DNA of 64,000 nucleotides from Fulvia fulva (taxonomy: Eukaryota > Ascomycota > Dothideomycetes > Mycosphaerellales > Mycosphaerellaceae): assembly GCF_020509005.1 (NCBI RefSeq), contig NC_063024.1, positions 496,001-560,000 on the forward strand. Direction: 5' to 3'. Shown one piece after another: positions 22,480 through 33,801 of this stretch. Both the position numbers and the translations under genes were made by a program. Positions within the stretch are counted from its first letter, which is position 1. Every line of letters begins with the position of its first letter. The notes below the pieces were generated by a model, which was not told the origin of the DNA, ran no database searches, and saw only the letters and a list, made by a program, of their open reading frames with translations.

Positions 22480-24783
22480 TCATCTCTCCACTTTTGGCCA
22501 GCCATTGATATATGTCATGGCAACATAGCCAAGAACGACCACCGCAGCGAAGCTTCCATAAGGTAGCCCGTAGTAGAGCAAGGCATCATGCTTTTGGCCA
22601 CCATGTGCACTGGGTTGCGGCCCTAGTAGCTCCTGTGAGAGATACTGTGTGATGATTCTTGCTTGTTCTTTTGTGATGGGCTGACCTTCCTCGGCGCCGG
22701 CTCTTTCCAGTAAGCTGACTGATGTTGGACTATCACCCGATGTTGGTACTATCGCATGCCCGTTCGCTTCTGAGATTCCGTCGAGGTGCAAGGAGCGCTC
22801 GTCCGGTCGTTTCGACTTCGGGGCTGACCGAGCAGTCTGCTCTGAGTAGGCATTGTGCTTACGCTTTTGCTCGATCATTTCTTGGAGTGTTTGACGTGCT
22901 TCGTCTCTCTCTGCCTCGGCACTTTCTGCACGCCGACGGTACGATTCCATGGTCTGCTTCATCTCGTCCATCGAGGATCGCAACCTGTCAAGTTGGGCCT
23001 GGAGATCTGGATCCGATCCATTGCTCTCATATCCGGAATCCCGGTTGGTAGCGCTGCTGCTGCTCGAATTTGGACTGTTTTCCGCACTTGTGTGGCCTTC
23101 GTTAGTAGGCGAGTCCCTCCTCCCTCCTTGCTCCAGCCTTTGGGCTCGTTCCTCGGCACTCTCTCGTGCGCTTCGTTCCTGCGCAAGCTCATCCTCTAGA
23201 TTCCTCATGCGCTCACTCTGGTTGCTAAGTTCACCCTTGGCTAACTTGAGCTCTTCGCATAGGCGGAGAATATCGCTCGAGTGATCTGCTCGTGTTGGCG
23301 AGGCGCTCGCTGATGGTGGCCGTGCAGTATCGCTGCGACGTAGCAGTGGCTGTATGATTGGATCCGCAAGTGCTCTTGCTACATCCGGCTTCTCGGGCAG
23401 GGGTGCCTGCGGCGGTGGCGCGGGAGGCTCCGAAAAGTGTGCTTTAAGGTCCAGCTTCGACTTTGTAGGTGAAGGCCTGGACTTCTCCGAATTGGACTTC
23501 TTCTCCAGAAGTGGTGCTGGTGGTGGCTCGATCTTGCCGCCAAGCATGTTTTCTATCGCCTGCCTGGCTCGTGCAATCTCTTGCGATTGTTGCATTGCAA
23601 GTTTCATCTCGTACTAGGATCGTCAGCTTCACTCAAGTTTCAACGTAGCTCCATGACTCACGTTCAGTTTCCTAACAATGTGCTCGGTGGTGATCGGGTT
23701 CAGCCAGTTCCTCATGTGCTGCGACTGGCTAAGCACGCCCATGCCCATGCCCGCTTGGCTGGGGACAGAATTCGCAGTGCCTCGACTGTTGATCGAGCCA
23801 ACACTTCCTGCCCTCTTCAGCTGATGTGGGTTCGACATCAGACCTTGTCCTGCGCTCGGATCCAGGTCGCCGAAGTTGAGCACGTCGTTGCCCTGTCCGT
23901 ATATGCCCGCGTGCTCGACCTTCGCAGCGACTTTATGGTGCACGACTGTCGTCTGATCTTCCGACACTATGTCGATACCCAGTTCCAGCACGTCCTGCTC
24001 CCTCAACTCCCTAGGCTCAGACTCCTTATTTTCCTGACTCAGTCGCATGCCATTTACAAAAGTGCCGTTGCTCGACTTGACATCGCGTATGAAAATGCGA
24101 CCTTGTCTATCGGCATATATTTCTGCGTGTTGTCGTGAAAGTACCTTCGAATCGAAGTACCCATTGAGAGGTGTAGGTACTGTCTTTTGGTTGGTCTGTC
24201 GGCCGATGCGCAGCACATCGGGAGCATAGGGCACGGTGATCGTCTTTCGCTCGAAAGTCCCGTTCATAGGTATAAGGTGAAGTATGGCCGGAGGCATGGC
24301 CTGCGCCTGTTCCCGTAGCACTCCATTCGCCTGGCCTGTGCCGTTGGCCATTTGCTGCGAGGGCAGTAGCGGCGCATGTAACGCAGATATCGCAGAAGAT
24401 GCAGTCGCTCCAGTAGTCACCGAACTCACTGGCTGCGGTCGTGCAGTAGATATTATGCCCGTCGCCGGCTCAGCCTTTCCTGGCGGCCACAGCCCTCGTG
24501 TCGGCTTCTTCCGTGTTGCCCAATGACCAGCGTCTGTTCCGGGCGGCTGCACTGCGCCGATGGTCTGCGGTTGAGGCGCTGCAGGTATAGTAGAGGTCGA
24601 GGTAGAGGATGCCGTAGATGCGAGGGAGGAGGATGAGTTTTGTCGTTGGGCGGTCTTGCGTTGCGACGTAAACATCCTGCTCACTTCATCCGAGTTCATC
24701 GCGCCAAAGCCGGTGCCGTCAGAACTCCATCCCAATCGCGTATTCGGTTGGAAGGAGGTCAAGGCGGGAGCAACTGCCGTCAT
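22480..24783 (-). CDS. FHA-domain tail-anchored protein (SLMAP / Far9-Far10 / PRO45-HAM-4 type)
   Basis: Probable STRIPAK-complex subunit at the ER or nuclear envelope, needed in related fungi for cell fusion and development (family knowledge). Two exons, 24783-23662 and about 23613-22480, flank an intron of about 48 nt (GTGAGT donor). The acceptor is TAG or GAG six bases apart, giving 751 or 749 residues. A Ser/Ala-rich N-terminus precedes an FHA domain (about 165-290) with the signature GR (194-195), S216, H219 and N239-G240. Exon 2 has a Pro-rich stretch, two coiled coils with heptad-like Glu/Arg-rich text, and a C-terminal hydrophobic segment (GSFAAVVVLGYVAMTYI) ending nine residues before the stop. 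The last feature suggests a tail anchor. Confidence 0.88.
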
Positions 24784-25535
24784 TTGAGAAGCTGGCGCGG
24801 GAGTCGCAATGCGGCGGGCCTCGACTCGGCCAGTGGTGTGGTGCTATGCAGCGTGAAGTATTGTTGTTTCCGTGAGCGGTACGTGCCGATCTGCTGCGTG
24901 ATATACCTGCAGACGATACGGATGCGAAGAGAAGTGTATGTAATTACAAGGTGATATCGTTCGTAAGTCGTTTCAGCCGTCTGGTAGAAAAGTGTCGCGT
25001 GTCTCGGCAAGCAAAAAGTGGGCAGTCGTGTCGGGTAGTGGAAGGAGCGAACGGGCGGAGGTAAGAATGCCTGGCCAGGAAGGTGCAAGTGGCGGTGGTG
25101 CTGTAGGGAGCCGGAGGTGTGGCAGCAGTAGGGCGAGTAGGGGTGAGGTCGCTGGTCGTGGCTGTCCTGGGCTGACGGGTGGTCACTGCACACTGGGCGG
25201 CAAGCAACACCAACCCGGTCGCAGGGCTCGACAAAGAGCCAGCGCTATAGCATGCCACCAATGACTGCCGGTGCTCGCGTGTGTCTGCCTCGTGCGATGG
25301 GCGTGGCAGAAGAAGAGGAAGAAGCTGTTTCGATCGTGTCTCGCGTCACCACCTCAGCAGTACATATGTAAGTGTCGGGCAGTCGAGGGGGAAGGTCCTG
25401 ACCAATGCTTGGCATGGTGGACCGTGCTTTCCTGCGGTATGCCGAACCTCCGACATGTGTACATACTACAGCTCCAAGACGTTCTCAGAGTACTATACCG
25501 ACTCATCTGATCAAGTCTAAGTGTTTGCTATCAAG
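24784..25535. promoter_or_regulatory. Divergent intergenic region between the FHA gene and MGR2
   Basis: About 750 bp with no convincing coding exon. Both neighbouring genes point away from it, so it must hold both promoters and 5' untranslated regions. No TATA box or known operator was recognised. Confidence 0.5.
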
Positions 25536-26032
25536 ATGCCGCCCGTCGCAGGAGCTGGAGGTATGGCAGGTCCATCGACCATTGACAAAGGTAGACCACA
25601 GTGCTGAGATACAGGCAAACATGCACTGACAGCTAGCAGCCAAGATGGGTGCCATGATGGGAGGCAGTATGTCGCAACTGCTGGCGCAAGAGATCGATGA
25701 ATGCTGATGAGTTGTAGCCGTCGGTCTCTGCATTGGCTTCATATTCGGTGCAACAAACATCATCAGATTCGGACCCGGACCTAATGGCATGATGCGAACG
25801 CTCGGGCAATACATGCTGGGTTCTGCAGCGACCTTTGGGTAGGAACGATCACATGAAGATAAGCAGGATGTATGCTGATGGTAGGAGATTCTTTATGTCC
25901 ATTGGAACCACGATACGAACAGAAAGCTCCCCTATAATGACGGAAGCCTTCAAGGCATCACAAATGCGACACGGACGACCGACGATAGCGGAGCATATGC
26001 AGAGGAGGAGAAAGGCACAGCAAGAGTCGTGA
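25536..26032 (+). CDS. MGR2: Mgr2 / ROMO1-like TIM23 translocase subunit
   Basis: Small inner-mitochondrial-membrane protein of the TIM23 complex that gates lateral release of preproteins (known for yeast Mgr2). Four exons: 25536-25590, 25640-25666, 25718-25838 and 25888-26032. The introns are 49, 51 and 49 nt, all GT-AG with GCTGA/CTGAC branch sites. The spliced protein has 115 residues. Family marks: KMGAMMGG, a first hydrophobic segment (GLCIGFIFGATNII), then RFGPGPNG, LGQYMLGSAATFGFFM and IGTTIRTE, with a basic tail. Exon 2 is only 27 nt, and the third acceptor is a GAG preceded by an unused TAG; only GAG restores the GFFM block. Confidence 0.93.
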
Positions 26033-27138
26033 AGGTGAAGGGAGTAGTTGAAATTGTACAAAGGGCAAACAAAATGATACCAAAGGCATGGCAAGGCGTA
26101 TAGGATGAGGGATGGGTTGACAGGACCCTGGAGGTGTCATGCTCAAACGCATGCAGTACCTTTCATGGCCATATGCTGAATTGTACAGTATGGTGCGGTG
26201 TCTTCTATTTTATGGAAAGGCGGAAGCTACATGAGATGTTCTGTCTCCACATCCAAGTCGAAGGTAGCCTAGGCTTAAGTTCAGCAGCACAGTTGGGGGG
26301 CCGATCAGCTAATCATCCTATGCTACTCATGCGAGTCGTGTGCAGCACGTCGATAGCAGCACTAACGCTGCTTAGACAGCTTTCAATACCGGCATCACAT
26401 CTAGTTAGCTTGCTCCTGTACGATGTAGATAGTAGTGGCAGGGTACTCGAGCGATCATTAGAGCATCGGATTAGGCTGAGACTCGGTATCGTGCTCTTCA
26501 CGATGCGATCAATGGCAGACAGTAAAGCGTCCAGGTATGGAGGCAGAACCCTAGCCCAGGGAAACTATGGCTTGTAGGGCAACCTGCAAGCGACTACTTG
26601 CAAGGCAAAGAACTACCTGTAGCAGACGATGAGATCTGAACCGTAGGGGGTGGGCTGTGAGACGAGTGCCTCGAGTCTCCATTGTCAAAGTCGGAATGGT
26701 GGTACTGTGAAAGTTGCCCATTGTCCTTGAGCCGCTCCGTCACTTTGTCTCTGATTTTCGCCAAGCGATTGCCTGGACCGTGCAGCCAGACCATCGCGAC
26801 CTCGACCCTCTACTCTTCGCAATCGCAGCCGGTCTAAACACAACTCTTTCCCCTCCCGCATCGCGCTTTCCTCCTTGTGACGACGTCACGCGAGGTGGTT
26901 CATGTCCACTTAAGGCGCATCGCGGATTGCAGGTGCTGAATAATCCCGCGCTCGAGAGCTGTCGAAAAGTTCCTCGACTTCACAGCTCATCCTTGACCAC
27001 CACCGAGTACGCGCCTTCTTCGATCAGCCTTCCTCAATGTCAGCGACCAGCAACTCGTCCTCCGCCCCTCCCCCGACTCATCACTAAAAGCCCGCCTGCC
27101 TGGATTCAGGCACGGGCTCCCACCTGCTTGGTGGAGCC
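26033..27138. other. Intergenic region: MGR2 3' side and UBP3 5' side
   Basis: About 1.1 kb, with no exon recognised. At 26877-26889 there is a GTGACG-A-CGTCAC inverted repeat, a pair of CRE/bZIP-like half sites 250 bp before the UBP3 start codon. It is a possible regulatory site, unproven. Confidence 0.4.
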
Positions 27139-30100
27139 ATGCATCGACCAGACTGGCAGGGGCCCGGCCACCAGAACAATGCCGCGGTCCCTCTGCATCC
27201 ACAGCATAGGAGGGAATATCATGGCTATCACCACGGCCCGATGACACCCGTGCCAGGCCCGATGTATGGAGGATATCACCCGGCGCCAATGTATCAGCAA
27301 CAATACTACGCTCCGCGATGGCAGCAACAACCAGGACCGTACATGCAGCCGCATTGGGTACCGCCTATGCAACCTATGCCGCAGCAGTATGCGCAACCCA
27401 GGAGCCCAATGGTCGTCACTTCTCAACCTCACCAGCCAATGACACCAGCCACACGACCCCAGCACGCACAATCTCCTAGGTGAGTTATCTTGACTGGTGT
27501 ATTGCTACCATGATGCACCTCGACGGCACGAAATACATTTCGGATGAGGAGGCCGAAGAGATAGCTAGGGTACTTCGCAATGGAGAGAAGGCGAGAGACT
27601 GGTTGCGGCCGCCGATCGTGCAAGACACCGTGGACGATGACGAGGCGTCCTCTTCGCATTCCCAAGACGCTACGCAAGCATCGCAGTCTAGCGAGTGGCA
27701 TCGGAAGGCATAAACTAACGTACTCGCAGACCAGCTCCACCGTACATGCATCATCAGCAACAAGCGCCCCTTGTCGTGGCATCTCCGTCGCCTTCGCCTG
27801 CTCCCGCCCAAGCACCACCGCCATCCGCTGCACCACGAGCCGAGCCACAACGAGTAGAAACACCTCCTCCTCCGTCGCCACGTCGAGAACCCATCAACCC
27901 GCCTCAAGGCGTAAGCGAGCACATCGAACCCTTTTGGCCTCGATTGCCGTGGTATTCTGTTCCGGATGAGGCATTCCCTGCTCGCGCGATCCCCTCCAGG
28001 CGCCGACGACAAAATCTCCATTCAGCCGATGCTGGTATAGTGGCATTACCCACAAAACCTGGAGGAGAACTAGCACAAATGGTAGCAAATGAGGAGGATG
28101 CCTCTGCGCAGCAGGAATCTCAAGCCGCCTCAGCAGAAGAGCCAGTCTCAGAAACCTCGACTATAGCAGCGCCGAGTGAGCAGGAGACACCTGCAACGAG
28201 CCAAGCACCGAGCGAAAGCGACTTTGCAAATGCTTCCACACCTGCAACTCCCGCCCAGACCACGAACAACTCTCCAAAGTATGCCCCGAATCAGCAGCAC
28301 ACGCGACGCGATACGACGACCAAGATTGCCGTGCCAGTCGTTCCAGCGCTTCCAAAGGTACCAAGGGAGGCAACATCTCGACCAACCACAGCAGATCAAG
28401 AGGCGGAGACCACACCTAAGGCTGATGATGGACAATTGGCTGTCACTGAGGGGGCGGCCAAGGTTGAGGAAGAAAAGCCAAAACCTGCACCAGCGGCACC
28501 ACCTAAGTCATGGGCCGATCTCGTGAAGAAGAACGCCAAACGAGCGGCATCTTCATCCACCAACAACGGTTCTGCTGTTGCTAATAGCATTCCACTGCCG
28601 AAGAGCGCATCTCTTGCGGATGCGCTGAAGCAGTACGACGTGCAGCGTGATCTGCAAGTATCCTTTCTCGAGCCCCGTGGGCTAGTAAATACTGGTAATA
28701 TGTGTTATATGAATTCGGTAAGGCTTCACAGAGGACTTTGTGACTATCAACACTAACCGTCTGGCAGGTTCTTCAGGTTCTGGTCTTCTGCGTTCCCTTC
28801 TACAGCTTCCTGGACCAAGTGAGGCAACGAACTGTACATTCTATGAAAAGCGATACCCCTCTCGTTGATGCGATGATCATGTTTGTTCGAGAATTCAAGA
28901 TCTTGGCCAAAGCGCCATCCGCAGGTGCATTACGGCCGATGCTGAAGCAGGAACAGCTGGAGCAGTATGGAGAGCCGTGCACACCCGAGTATGTGTACGA
29001 GGTCATTCAGAGGTTGCCACGATTCGCGGGAATGAGGGTGAGTCAAAACAGCACTGCTCTGTATCTTATGTCGTGCTAATCAGTCCGCAGAGAGGTCACC
29101 AGCAAGACGCCGAGGAGTTTCTGGGCTTCTTACTTGAAGGCCTTCATGACGAGTGCGTCAAGGTCATGCAGGGTCAGAACGACACTCAGCCACAGCAGAA
29201 CGGTGCTTCTTCGCCAGGTTCTGTCGCCTCACCAACAGCTGCAGATGATGGCTGGCTTGAGGTTGGACCCAAGCAGAAAGCCGCTGAGACACGCACTGCC
29301 GGTCAGCAAGACGCACCAACACCCATCACCAAGATCTTCGGCGGCCATTTGCGCTCAGAGCTGCGCGTGCCAGGGAAGAAGGACTCCGTCACTTTGGAGC
29401 CATACAAGCCGCTTCAATTGGACATTGGCGCACAGAACGTCAACAACATAATTGATGCATTGAAAGGTCTGACTATCCCAGAGGCTTTTGAGGGAGACTT
29501 CGGTGGCCGTGGCAACACTGCCAAGAAGCAAGTGTTCGTTGAGACTCTGCCTCCGGTCCTGGTCCTTCATCTGAAGCGATTCCAGTACGACAGCAGTGGT
29601 GGCACCCAGAAGATCTGGAAGAAGATCGGCTACCCGTTGGACCTCGAGATTCCCAAGGAGGTCTTCGCGCCAGCCAAACGCGCCGGCATGGGAGCGACGA
29701 AGCCACTGCCGAAGTATCGACTTACCGCTGTTGTGTATCACCACGGCAAATCAGCAGCAGGTGGACACTACACCGTGGACGTCCTCCGACAGGACTCACG
29801 TGAGTGGGTTCGCATGGACGACACGATCATCCGGCGCATCCGGCCAGAGGACGTTGCCGAAGGCGGCAGCGAGGAAGACCCCAAGTTGCTCGCCAAAGCC
29901 CTCGAGCAACACAAGAACGACCAAGAGCTGCAAAAGCAGCGCAACATGTTCAGCGGCTTGGATGACGATGAGAAGCCAGAGGAGGACAACCGTCCGTGGT
30001 CGCAAGCCAACGGACACGTGAAGAAATTCTCGAACTCCGCGGCCGCGACTGTCGCTACGAACGGTACTGTCACTCCAAGCACTACAGGCAAGCGCACTCC

Positions 30101-30167
30101 AAAGCCTGTGACGAGTGTGCGTGATAACAAGGTAGCGTATATCTTGCTGTATGAGAAGCGCGAGTAA
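27139..30167 (+). CDS. UBP3: Ubiquitin carboxyl-terminal hydrolase, UBP3/USP10 type
   Basis: Cysteine protease that removes ubiquitin. The yeast relative works with Bre5 in vesicle traffic and ribophagy. Four exons: 27139-27479, 27730-28717, 28768-29037 and 29091-30167, giving 891 residues. The first 110 residues are His/Pro/Gln-rich, and exon 2 adds a long Pro/Ala/Ser-rich region. The catalytic domain starts near residue 428 with GLVNTGNMCYMNS (C439). A QQDAEEF motif opens exon 4. The His box GGHY (H759) and WVRMDD (D776/D777) follow, and the protein ends after a YILLYEK strand. Introns 2 and 3 are 50 and 53 nt. Intron 1 is 250 nt and contains an open frame of 77 codons, so its ends are the least certain part. 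Confidence 0.92.
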
Positions 30168-30296
30168 ATCCGATGACTGCCTGGTAAGGGTGAAGAGGAT
30201 TGAAAGCAGAAATGAAAAAAGACGTTTAAGACCTGTGATGAGAATACCGCTTCCTTGATTTCTATACTAATGCGCCCATGCCCTTCCTCCCTACGT

Positions 30297-30752
30297 CTAA
30301 GAGCAATCCGCATAGTAGAGAATGTTGCCAAGCTCATCTGAACCGGTCTGGTGAGGTGTGCAAGGGTCTCCGGCGTTCTTGCAGCGGCCTGTGTCTGTAG
30401 ACTGCGGGAGGCGTTAGTCTTTGGTGTCCAGTGGTGTGGCTATGTGTGGAGATTTCGAGGGTTGTGTCCTCTCTGGATCGCGGAGGTATTACTTATCTTA
30501 CTGCTTGATGTCTGCATTCGTGAACGTGCGGGCTGCTGGGGTCTTTGCAGTCGCCGAACATGCCCTCGGTGCCGGGGGGTGGTGTGCAGGTCTATTTTTA
30601 ACGGCGTGGTCAGTCCGGGCTTTCCTGATCAAGTGGAAGCAGTTCGTCTAGCTGGTGGCTGCGGCTCTGATCGGCGTGCATAGAGCTCAACTTAGCCAGG
30701 CAGACGCCAAAGTGACTGCTGAGAGCAGGACTGCGATGATGGTGGACTTCAT
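30297..30752 (-). CDS. Candidate small secreted cysteine-rich protein (effector-like), exon 1 border unresolved
   Basis: ATG at 30752 starts a clear signal peptide (MKSTIIAVLLSAVTLASA), then a stop. Two more exons keep one cysteine-containing frame. Exon 2 is 30591-30502 (acceptor AATAG, preceded by a CTGAC branch site; donor GTAAGA). Exon 3 is 30401-30297 (acceptor CGCAG with a perfect CTAAC branch site; ends ADCS-stop). Together they give 64 residues with six Cys, including a GRCKNAGDPC block. The first donor was not found in the phase needed (GTTGAG after the signal peptide is out of phase), so the gene may be slightly decayed or use an unusual donor. No known family recognised. Confidence 0.5.
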
Positions 30753-31458
30753 GGTCACTTGAGCGAACTTTGCTGGGTTGTACGATTGATAGGTGGAAAT
30801 ATATTGACTGACAGTACGTTGTGGTCTAGAGGAGGTTTTATATACTAGCACCATGTTCGAGACCATCCTGCAGTCCATACCCATCTTGGTCTCGTCCAGC
30901 GATCACCTTCTAGACCCTCGCTGCCAGGTATGTGGCCTCATGGCTCATCAGCGGAAGGTATCCTGCACAGCCAGACGGCTTGCTGAAGCATCCAATACCG
31001 TCAAGTCGGTTTCTGCGTCTTTCCCAGAGAAGAGATCGCAGAATGCGGCCGCACCATGGCTTGAATGGCGGATGGTTGGTGTACGGCAAGACCAAGGCCG
31101 TAGTGCTGACCGCTTTTGAGAATGACAATAGTAGGATTTTGAAGAGAGAATCAGTCTGAACAGCACTCTCTTTTCCTTTCACATTGAGGTGATCGCTTGC
31201 TACCTTCTTCATGAGATGAAGATTGGAGGGAAGAGGTTTAAAGAGATGTATGTATTTAGGCTGAAAGTTCAGGCTTCATTCACCCGGCATCGGCGAGTTC
31301 CTCAATGTGAAGTATACATATTCTTTCCATCTTCAGCCAACAACGGAACTCTGCAGCGATGTCCTTTCCAGCTTGAAAGACTCTGATCAGGACCTCTTTC
31401 GGCCTCCACATCAACCTCGAAAGCAGCCAAGACGAGCAAGAATAGCATTCTCGCCACC
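30753..31458. other. Intergenic region, no gene recognised
   Basis: Divergent space between the candidate secreted protein (minus) and the dehydrogenase (plus). Overlapping open frames at 30853-31212 on both strands have no family features. Confidence 0.4.
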
Positions 31459-32580
31459 ATGTCCCCAATCGCCATCTCCTCAGACACAAAGACACACAGC
31501 ATAGCCTGCATACCTGCCGACGGCATTGGTCCAGAAGTCATCGATGCCGGTATTGAGGTGCTCAAGACTCTTTCCGAAGCCTCGGGATCATTCCACCTGA
31601 ACTTCGAAAACTACGACTGGTCCTCGGAGACTTACAAGAAGACTGGCCAGTACATCCCCGACGGCGGCCTCGAATCCCTCAAGAAGCACGATGCCATCCT
31701 CTTCGGTGCTGTTGGAGCCCCAGATGTGCCGGATCATATCTCTCTATGGGGACTGAGACTGGCTATCTGCCAACCTTTCCAGCAATACGCCAATGTTCGT
31801 CCGACGAAGATCTTCAAGGGTACCGAGTCGCCACTACGGAAAGCGAAGACTGGAGATCTTGACTGGGTCATCATCCGTGAGAACAGCGAGGGCGAGTATG
31901 CTGGTCAAGGTGGTCGCTCACATCGTGGTCTGCCATGGGAGACGAGTACTGAGGTGTCGATCTTTACGAGACATTGTGTCGAACGTCTGATCCGCTTTGC
32001 ATTTGAGACGGCACAGAAGAGACCGAGGAAGCACCTCACGGTCGTGACGAAAAGTAATGCACAGAGGAACGGAATGGTCATGTGGGATGAGATTGCGGCG
32101 GAGGTGGCGAAGGATTTTGGGGATGTTACAGTCGAGAAGATGCTGGTTGATGCGATGACTTGTCGCATGGTGTTGCAGCCGCAGAGCTTGGACACAATCG
32201 TTGCTACGAACCTGCACGCAGACATCCTGTCCGACCTGGCAGCGGCATTAGCTGGCTCGATCGGTATTGCGCCGACATCAAACTTGGATCCGACGAGGCA
32301 GAATCCGAGTATGTTTGAGCCGATACATGGATCTGCTTTTGACATTACTGGCAAGGGTGTCGCGAACCCTGTTGCGACTTTCTGGACTGCGGCGGAGATG
32401 CTGAAGTGGTTGGGTGAGGAAGAGGCGGCAGAGAGGCTGCTTGAATGTGTGGAAAGTGTTTGTAGTAGAGGCATCTTGACAAGAGATCTTGGAGGCAGTA
32501 CTGGAACGAAGGAAGTCACTGAGGCTGTGAAGGATGAGATCAGGAGTTCTTATGGCAAGGCGAAGAAGAGTGTTTCGTAA
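31459..32580 (+). CDS. Tartrate dehydrogenase/decarboxylase / D-malate dehydrogenase
   Basis: NAD-dependent beta-decarboxylating dehydrogenase of the isocitrate/isopropylmalate family, probably acting on tartrate or D-malate in the cytosol. One exon, 373 residues, the usual length. The start has a textbook context (GCCACCATG). Motifs: ADGIGPE near residue 20, WGLRL and R-rich substrate contacts near 95-120, the ENSEGEY loop (about 140), the Lys in VTKSNA (about 196), the metal-binding DAMTCRM (about 233) and NLHADILSDL (about 253), and the nucleotide-binding FEPIHGSA with GVANP (about 290-310). The ENSEGEYAG and DAMTCRMVLQ forms favour tartrate/D-malate over isopropylmalate. Substrate choice is inferred. 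Confidence 0.9.
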   Translation: MSPIAISSDTKTHSIACIPADGIGPEVIDAGIEVLKTLSEASGSFHLNFENYDWSSETYKKTGQYIPDGGLESLKKHDAILFGAVGAPDVPDHISLWGLRLAICQPFQQYANVRPTKIFKGTESPLRKAKTGDLDWVIIRENSEGEYAGQGGRSHRGLPWETSTEVSIFTRHCVERLIRFAFETAQKRPRKHLTVVTKSNAQRNGMVMWDEIAAEVAKDFGDVTVEKMLVDAMTCRMVLQPQSLDTIVATNLHADILSDLAAALAGSIGIAPTSNLDPTRQNPSMFEPIHGSAFDITGKGVANPVATFWTAAEMLKWLGEEEAAERLLECVESVCSRGILTRDLGGSTGTKEVTEAVKDEIRSSYGKAKKSVS

Positions 32581-32803
32581 AGCTGACATGACGAATAGAT
32601 GAGAAATGAAGACCTCCCGAGCAGCATCTGAGGCTCAAGTGAGGCTGCTTCGTTGCACATGCAAAGTTTGTATCACATGCTGATCTCGTTTACCCATGGC
32701 TCGCCTTCTACTTACAAGTCGCAGTCCAAACCTCCAAAAAACTTCATTACAACACTTTCGACTGACACACACACCAATACTTACATCCTCGTCACAAGAC
32801 AAC

Positions 32804-33582
32804 ATGGCCGGCGCCAACGACGCTGCGAAGCGCAAACGCGATGATACCGGCCACCGCGAGCACAGAGATAGGCTCACGAAGCTTGCGAGGTACGTACAAA
32901 CGACAAGACGGTTGCTCCGCGTCACTGACATTGAGACAGAATGACGGTCCAAGACGCCCTGAAAGTTACCGTTGGGTCGGCCGACCCAGAAAACGAGAAG
33001 ACCTTCCTCGTCAACAAAGATATGATCTGTGCGCAGTCACCATATTTCAAGAAAGCCTGCGATGCTGCTCAGAAGGTCGAGTCCGAGCTCATATTCCAGC
33101 TCCCGGACCATAAAGCAGCACACTTCGAAACATACATCGACTGGGTGTACACCAAGCCCGCCCAAGCCACACCTAACTTCATTCTACGCAGCAGCATCGG
33201 AAACCCCTGGGGCGTTGGCGGCCTGGTCAAGCTCTGGGTGCTCACCAACCATATGGAAGATGTGGAGTTCAAGAACCTCACAATGAGGTTGCTGGTCAAC
33301 ATGCCACTGGAGAACAAGATATGGCTGGCTAGATCGCCAAGGATGTTGCAGCAAATCGTGGCGAACACTGAAACAAGCTCGCCTTTGCGCCTTTGGCTAC
33401 TCGACGATGTGGAAGCCCGCTATAGTCTAGAAGCCAATACCGGGCTCGACCAATTCGTGCAGCATTGGCCACAGGTCATGGTATCAGAGTTGCTGAAGAG
33501 GTTTGCTGCAAGAGCTCGTGCTGGAGCCACTGGAGGACCACCGGCGCCGACGGACCCTACGAAGTACTTTGAGAAAGCATAG
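32804..33582 (+). CDS. BTB/POZ domain protein 1 of a tandem cluster
   Basis: Two exons (32804-32889 and 32940-33582) with a 50-nt phase-2 intron; 242 residues. The first exon encodes a short Lys/Arg-rich leader ending LTKLAR. The BTB domain (about 30-105) has a strand like LKVTVGS, the FLVNKDMICAQSPYFKKAC core and the IDWVYT end. The rest is helical and has no second known domain. Such BTB-only proteins are common and often expanded in Dothideomycetes, where partners are mostly unknown (BTB domains mediate dimerisation and Cul3 binding in general). The same intron position recurs in genes 2 and 4, which supports tandem duplication. Confidence 0.88.
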
Positions 33583-33693
33583 AGAGGTTACAGATGCTTT
33601 CGGTGGACTTGAGACAGGTCAGCGGCTGAGGCTCTGGGTATGCATATAAAAATGCCAAGTGAAGTAGGAAGCATTTGCATCATTTGAGCAGCA

Positions 33694-33707
33694 CATGCTT
33701 AAGCATG
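33694..33707. promoter_or_regulatory. 14-bp perfect palindrome upstream of BTB gene 2
   Basis: CATGCTTAAGCATG, 95-108 bp before the BTB2 start codon. A variant (CATGCTCAAGCAC, 35952-35964) lies about 113 bp before the BTB4 start, and the flanking text is also similar (AAGTGAAGTA upstream of both). Could be a regulator site duplicated with the genes. Confidence 0.4.
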
Positions 33708-33801
33708 AAGTGGTAGCCTGCTTTTCTTCTCATTGTTGTACTTTAAAACTTCGAACAAACAACGAGGACACTCCTCTATAACCAATCACACTACCACCAA
33801 T

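Noticed and set aside
22722..23284. Long plus-strand frames opposite the FHA gene
   Set aside because: Shadows of the minus-strand coiled-coil exon.
26134..26577. 147-codon open frame downstream of MGR2
   Set aside because: No family features and no good start context; probably 3' flanking DNA.
30853..31212. Overlapping open frames on both strands upstream of the dehydrogenase
   Set aside because: Neither has recognisable domains, splice signals or codon bias better than the other.
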